From Verrucomicrobiales bacterium (lineage in GTDB: Bacteria > Verrucomicrobiota > Verrucomicrobiia > Methylacidiphilales > JAAUTS01), in contig JAITHY010000011.1 in NCBI GenBank assembly GCA_031279715.1, positions 1 to 8,999 on the forward strand: a stretch of DNA of 8,999 bases, given 5' to 3'. The position numbers and the translations under genes were made by a program. Under the pieces are notes generated by a model. The model was not told the DNA's origin. It did no database searches and saw only the letters and a program-made list of their open reading frames with translations. Positions 6,587 to 8,999 of this stretch are shown piece by piece. Each line of letters opens with the position of its first letter. Positions within the stretch are counted from its first letter, which is position 1.

Positions 6587-7428
6587 AACAAACTGTCCAG
6601 AAAAACGCCCGCCAACAATATCACGCTGACGGCGGCGTTGATGTTAAAAAACGCTTTGTTGATTGCCCCTCGGTCGGCAATGTCGGCAATTTTGTGCTCC
6701 CACACCAGCGCCGCCGCTGTCAGTGACCACGCCGCGTAATAAATCCACGAAAAATGCGCGAGCCACCCGAACGCGAGAAACCCAATGACCGCGACAACAT
6801 GCAGCGCGCGCGCCAACTTGAGCGTCAGCGGCACGCCGTAACGCGCCGGAAAACTGCGCAGTCCGCGCTGACGGTCAAACTCGGCGTCCATCGTCGCGTA
6901 AATCAAATCAAACCCGAACACCCAGCACAGCACCGCCGCGCCGAGCGTCAGCGGCGTCGCGTTGAACACCTCGCCACGAATGGCGCACCACGCGCCGACC
7001 GGCGCGACGCCCAGCGCGAGACCGAGAAACAAATGCGTGAAGGAGGTGAAGCGCTTGGTCAGCGAGTAAAACAGGATGATAAACAGCGCCAGCGGGCTGA
7101 GCCGCAAGCACAGGCTGTTGAGTTGAGCGGCGCCGAGGATGAACAACACCGCCGCCGGGATGAAAATCAGCGTCGCGGTGATTTTCGTGAGCAGCAGCTG
7201 GCGGTTAGCCGTGCGCGGATTGGCTTTGTCAAACTCCCAGTCGGCAAGGCGGTTAAACACCATCGCCGCCGTCCGCGCCGTCACCATGCAGGCGATAATC
7301 CATCCCGCCGCTGACAGTGACACCCGTCCGCCGCCGGCCGTCCACATCGCCATCAGCGCGAACGGCAGCGCGAAAATCGTGTGGCTGAATTTGACGAACT
7401 CCAGCGCGTTGGCGAGGCGGTTGGGCAT
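6574..7428 (-). CDS. mqnP: UbiA-family prenyltransferase, probable MqnP
   Basis: This is a 284-residue integral membrane prenyltransferase with about eight or nine hydrophobic segments. The two aspartate-rich motifs that bind Mg2+ and prenyl diphosphate are present: NRLADWEFD (59-67) followed by NPRTANR, and DLIYATMDAEFD (174-185). FSHTIFALPFA near the N terminus is typical of the 4-hydroxybenzoate/naphthoate branch. The family alone would allow UbiA (ubiquinone) or MqnP (prenylation of 1,4-dihydroxy-6-naphthoate). Lying directly before mqnE and mqnA, with a 13-base overlap, makes MqnP by far the better call. No strong ribosome site precedes the ATG. It carries six GTCAGCG motifs. Confidence 0.88.
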   Translation of the reverse strand: MPNRLANALEFVKFSHTIFALPFALMAMWTAGGGRVSLSAAGWIIACMVTARTAAMVFNRLADWEFDKANPRTANRQLLLTKITATLIFIPAAVLFILGAAQLNSLCLRLSPLALFIILFYSLTKRFTSFTHLFLGLALGVAPVGAWCAIRGEVFNATPLTLGAAVLCWVFGFDLIYATMDAEFDRQRGLRSFPARYGVPLTLKLARALHVVAVIGFLAFGWLAHFSWIYYAAWSLTAAALVWEHKIADIADRGAINKAFFNINAAVSVILLAGVFLDSLLWHN

Positions 7429-7450
7429 AAGAATGTTTTAGCGCGGAAAA

Positions 7451-7476
7451 TCCGTCACGCAATGATTTACGACGGA
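7451..7476 (-). other. Weak hairpin in the mlaD-mqnP gap
   Basis: In the 72-base gap between mlaD and mqnP, TCCGTC (7451-7456) and GACGGA (7471-7476) are perfect 6-bp arms around a 14-base loop. On the minus strand four Ts follow the stem. It could be a weak terminator or attenuator separating the lipid-transport and menaquinone genes, but the stem is short and the loop large. I see no convincing promoter in the gap. Confidence 0.2.
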
Positions 7477-7500
7477 CGCATCACACGCCGGGGCCGGGTG

Positions 7501-8268
7501 TCACGGTTTTTTCTTCGTCGCGGATCTGGCCGCAGGCCCGTCTTTGGCGGCGGTGTCGCGGTAGAAAAGAACGCCGTGTTCCTTTAGGTTGTAGCTTAGG
7601 TCTTTGAATTGTTGAATGGTTTGCTTTAAATCGGCCGCGGTTTGCGGGTCGTTGAGCAGGAGATTCAGCGTCCCCCGCCCGCGCTCGGTTTGCTCCAGAA
7701 TGGCGTCGAGGCGGGTGGCGATGCTTTTGCTCCGGGCGATGGTGTCGTGCAGATTTTGCAGCGTCTCGCCGCTCATGAGTTGCTGGTCGATTTTGGCGGA
7801 GATGTCGTCGAGGCGTTTGATGATGGGTTGCGCTTGCTGGGCGAGGTCGCCGAGGCCTTTGTTGTTTTCCTGCAATTTTTCGACGCGGGTGCCGTTTTTG
7901 AAGTAGGTGTCGGCGGGGGTGTCGGGGCTGACGATGTCCACGAAGCGGTCGCCGAGCAAGCCGTAGGAGCCGATGCGGAATGTGGAGTTGACGGGGATTT
8001 GAATGTCAGCGCGGATTTTGAGGGTGATCTCGACGGCGCGGCCGTGGTTGATGATGGCGGGACGTCCGGCGACTTTGCCGATTTTCGCGCCGCGGTAAAG
8101 AACTTGGGAGTCTTTGATGATGCCGCTGGCGTTGGGGAAGGTGACGGTCAGGAGGTATTGGTTGGTGAACATTTCGCCGAAACGCCCGAAGGCGACGGCG
8201 AGGATGCCGACGGCGATCAGACCGCTGATGATGAAGGCTCCGACTTTGATTTCGAGTTTGTTGTTCAT
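7501..8268 (-). CDS. mlaD: MCE-domain lipid-transport protein, MlaD-like
   Basis: This 255-residue protein is the substrate-binding MCE component of a Mla-type ABC lipid transporter. It would be anchored in the inner membrane with its body in the periplasm. The N terminus KLEIKVGAFIISGLIAVGIL (about 4-23) is the single membrane anchor. The MCE domain follows at about 38-115 and includes VTFPNASGIIKDSQVLYRGAKIGKV and the conserved YGLLGDRFVDI. The rest, about 125-230, is predicted helical and probably coiled coil (QAQPIIKRLDDISAKIDQ), as in longer MlaD/Ttg2C-like proteins, and the tail is basic (ATKKKP). The start codon overlaps the mlaF stop as ATGA. MlaD proper is shorter (about 180 aa), so a PqiB/LetB-like or organism-specific role cannot be excluded. 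Only one GTCAGCG motif is present. Confidence 0.9.
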   Translation of the reverse strand: MNNKLEIKVGAFIISGLIAVGILAVAFGRFGEMFTNQYLLTVTFPNASGIIKDSQVLYRGAKIGKVAGRPAIINHGRAVEITLKIRADIQIPVNSTFRIGSYGLLGDRFVDIVSPDTPADTYFKNGTRVEKLQENNKGLGDLAQQAQPIIKRLDDISAKIDQQLMSGETLQNLHDTIARSKSIATRLDAILEQTERGRGTLNLLLNDPQTAADLKQTIQQFKDLSYNLKEHGVLFYRDTAAKDGPAARSATKKKP

Positions 8269-8999
8269 ACGATTGTGTCCTGGGGTTCTGATATTCCTTT
8301 GATAAATTTTCGCACCACCGGGTCGCGATTGGCCTGAATTTCAGCGGGGGTGCCCTGGTAATAAATTTTGCCTTCGTGAAGCTGGCAAATGCGATCGGCG
8401 ATGTGGCAGGCGCTGACCATGTCATGGGTTACGACGATGTTGCTCATGTTCAGCCGCTCGCCGAGGCGGACGATGAGCTTGTTGATGCTGTCGGCGACAA
8501 TGGGGTCGAGACCGGTGGTGGGTTCGTCGTAGAGCATCAGCGCGGGGCGGCTGATGATGGCGCGGGCGAGGGCGACGCGTTTTTTCATGCCGCCGCTGAG
8601 TTCGGCGGGCAGCCGCTGCTGCTGACCGGGCAGATCCACAATATCGAGGGCTTCGCGGACACGGTCAGCGATTGTTTGTTCGCTGAAGCCGCCTTGCTCA
8701 ATCAGGGGGAAGGCGAGATTTTCACCCACGGTCAGCGAGTCGAACAGCGCGCTGTTTTGGAAGAGCATGCCAATTTGCCGGCGGTGAGGGTTGAGCGCTT
8801 CCTCGCCGAGGGCGGACAAATTCGCGCCTTTGAAAATGACGGCGCCGGAGTCCGGTTGCAGCAATCCCATGATGTGGCGGAGGAAGACGCTTTTGCCGCC
8901 GCCGCTGCGGCCGATGATGACCACGTTTTCGCCGTCGCTGACAGTGAGGTTGACGCCGCGCAGGACGGGGTCGCCGCCGAGGGATTTGTGAAGGTCGCG
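8265..8999 (-). CDS. mlaF: Mla-type ABC transporter ATPase, 5' partial
   Basis: This cytosolic ATPase powers the MCE lipid transporter. The reading frame is open to the right edge, so the true start lies outside the window; a GTG at 8924 sits inside the first strand, before the Walker A motif, and is not the start. The 244 visible residues contain Walker A GRSGGGKS (30-37 of the fragment), the Q-loop FQNSALFDSLTVGEN (Gln81), the signature LSGGMKKR (134-141), Walker B LMLYDE (154-159), the D-loop region TTGLDP and the switch histidine in VTHDM (192). LSGGMKKRVALARA and SALFDSLTVGEN are characteristic of the MlaF/Ttg2A group. The stop overlaps the mlaD start. The permease MlaE would be expected just upstream, beyond the edge. 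Confidence 0.95.
   Translation of the reverse strand, partial: RDLHKSLGGDPVLRGVNLTVSDGENVVIIGRSGGGKSVFLRHIMGLLQPDSGAVIFKGANLSALGEEALNPHRRQIGMLFQNSALFDSLTVGENLAFPLIEQGGFSEQTIADRVREALDIVDLPGQQQRLPAELSGGMKKRVALARAIISRPALMLYDEPTTGLDPIVADSINKLIVRLGERLNMSNIVVTHDMVSACHIADRICQLHEGKIYYQGTPAEIQANRDPVVRKFIKGISEPQDTIV

Larger units (their letters stand above)
199..8942. repeat. Dispersed GTCAGCG / CGCTGAC motif, 32 exact copies
   Basis: GTCAGCG on the plus strand begins at 199, 3062, 3310, 3724, 4856, 5132, 5297, 5595, 6115, 6183, 6287, 6497, 6824, 6947, 7058, 8005, 8664 and 8731. The complement CGCTGAC begins at 1295, 1460, 2913, 2961, 3452, 4923, 4979, 5169, 6322, 6624, 6866, 7309, 8411 and 8936. Seven copies extend to a 12-mer CGCTGAC(A/G)GTGA or its complement: 4923, 4979, 5169, 5590-5601, 6322, 7309 and 8936. 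Copies per gene: mqnA 6, mqnE 6, mqnP 6, mlaF fragment 4, uspA 3, mntH 2, hppA 2, mlaD 1, and 2 outside genes. A hand estimate from 60% G+C and independent bases gives about two expected. Function unknown. Confidence 0.9.

Noticed and set aside
8922..8924. GTG as the start of the ABC ATPase
   Set aside because: The frame stays open to the edge and encodes the normal first strand (LHKSLGGDPVLRGVNLTVSDGE) before Walker A, so the gene is truncated by the window.

Overview
The window looks like an ordinary chromosomal stretch from a Gram-negative, menaquinone-using bacterium of roughly 60% G+C. Three things point there: MCE/Mla genes (lipid traffic to and from an outer membrane), three genes of the futalosine route to menaquinone, and a divergent proton-pumping pyrophosphatase with a signal peptide. 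A Verrucomicrobiota/PVC-type or related lineage would fit this combination. That placement is inference; nothing in the window fixes the taxon.

Layout. Bases 1-88 are eleven perfect copies of an 8-bp tandem repeat that runs off the left edge. An AT-richer segment (89-272) holds candidate promoters for a tRNA-Val(UAC) gene (273-344). A membrane pyrophosphatase gene (hppA, 412-2856, + strand) follows 67 bases later. It ends at a strong, apparently bidirectional terminator (2872-2908), where the strand of coding switches. Everything from 2926 to the right edge is on the minus strand. In transcription order this is mlaF (5' end outside the window), mlaD, mqnP (UbiA family), mqnE, mqnA, then mntH and a UspA-family gene. 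mlaF/mlaD overlap by 4 nt, mqnP/mqnE overlap by 13 nt, and mqnE/mqnA abut, so these look like tightly coupled operon genes. mntH-uspA looks like its own unit, with a promoter overlapped by a 23-bp perfect inverted repeat that could be a metal-regulator operator.

How the genes work together. MqnA makes the first dedicated intermediate from chorismate and MqnE joins it to SAM as aminofutalosine. MqnP would later prenylate the naphthoate product, so the cluster covers early and late steps of menaquinone synthesis; mqnB, mqnC and mqnD are not in the window. MlaF/MlaD belong to an envelope lipid ABC transporter. MntH imports Mn2+/Fe2+ and its partner is a small nucleotide-binding stress protein. 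The pyrophosphatase couples PPi hydrolysis to ion pumping.

The most unusual signal is not a gene. The heptamer GTCAGCG (or its complement CGCTGAC) occurs 32 times in 9 kb, against about two expected from base composition. It occurs on both strands, in different reading frames, and often within a longer form TCAC(C/T)GTCAGCG. It is densest in the mqn genes. It resembles in style, though not in sequence, the DNA uptake sequences of naturally competent bacteria.
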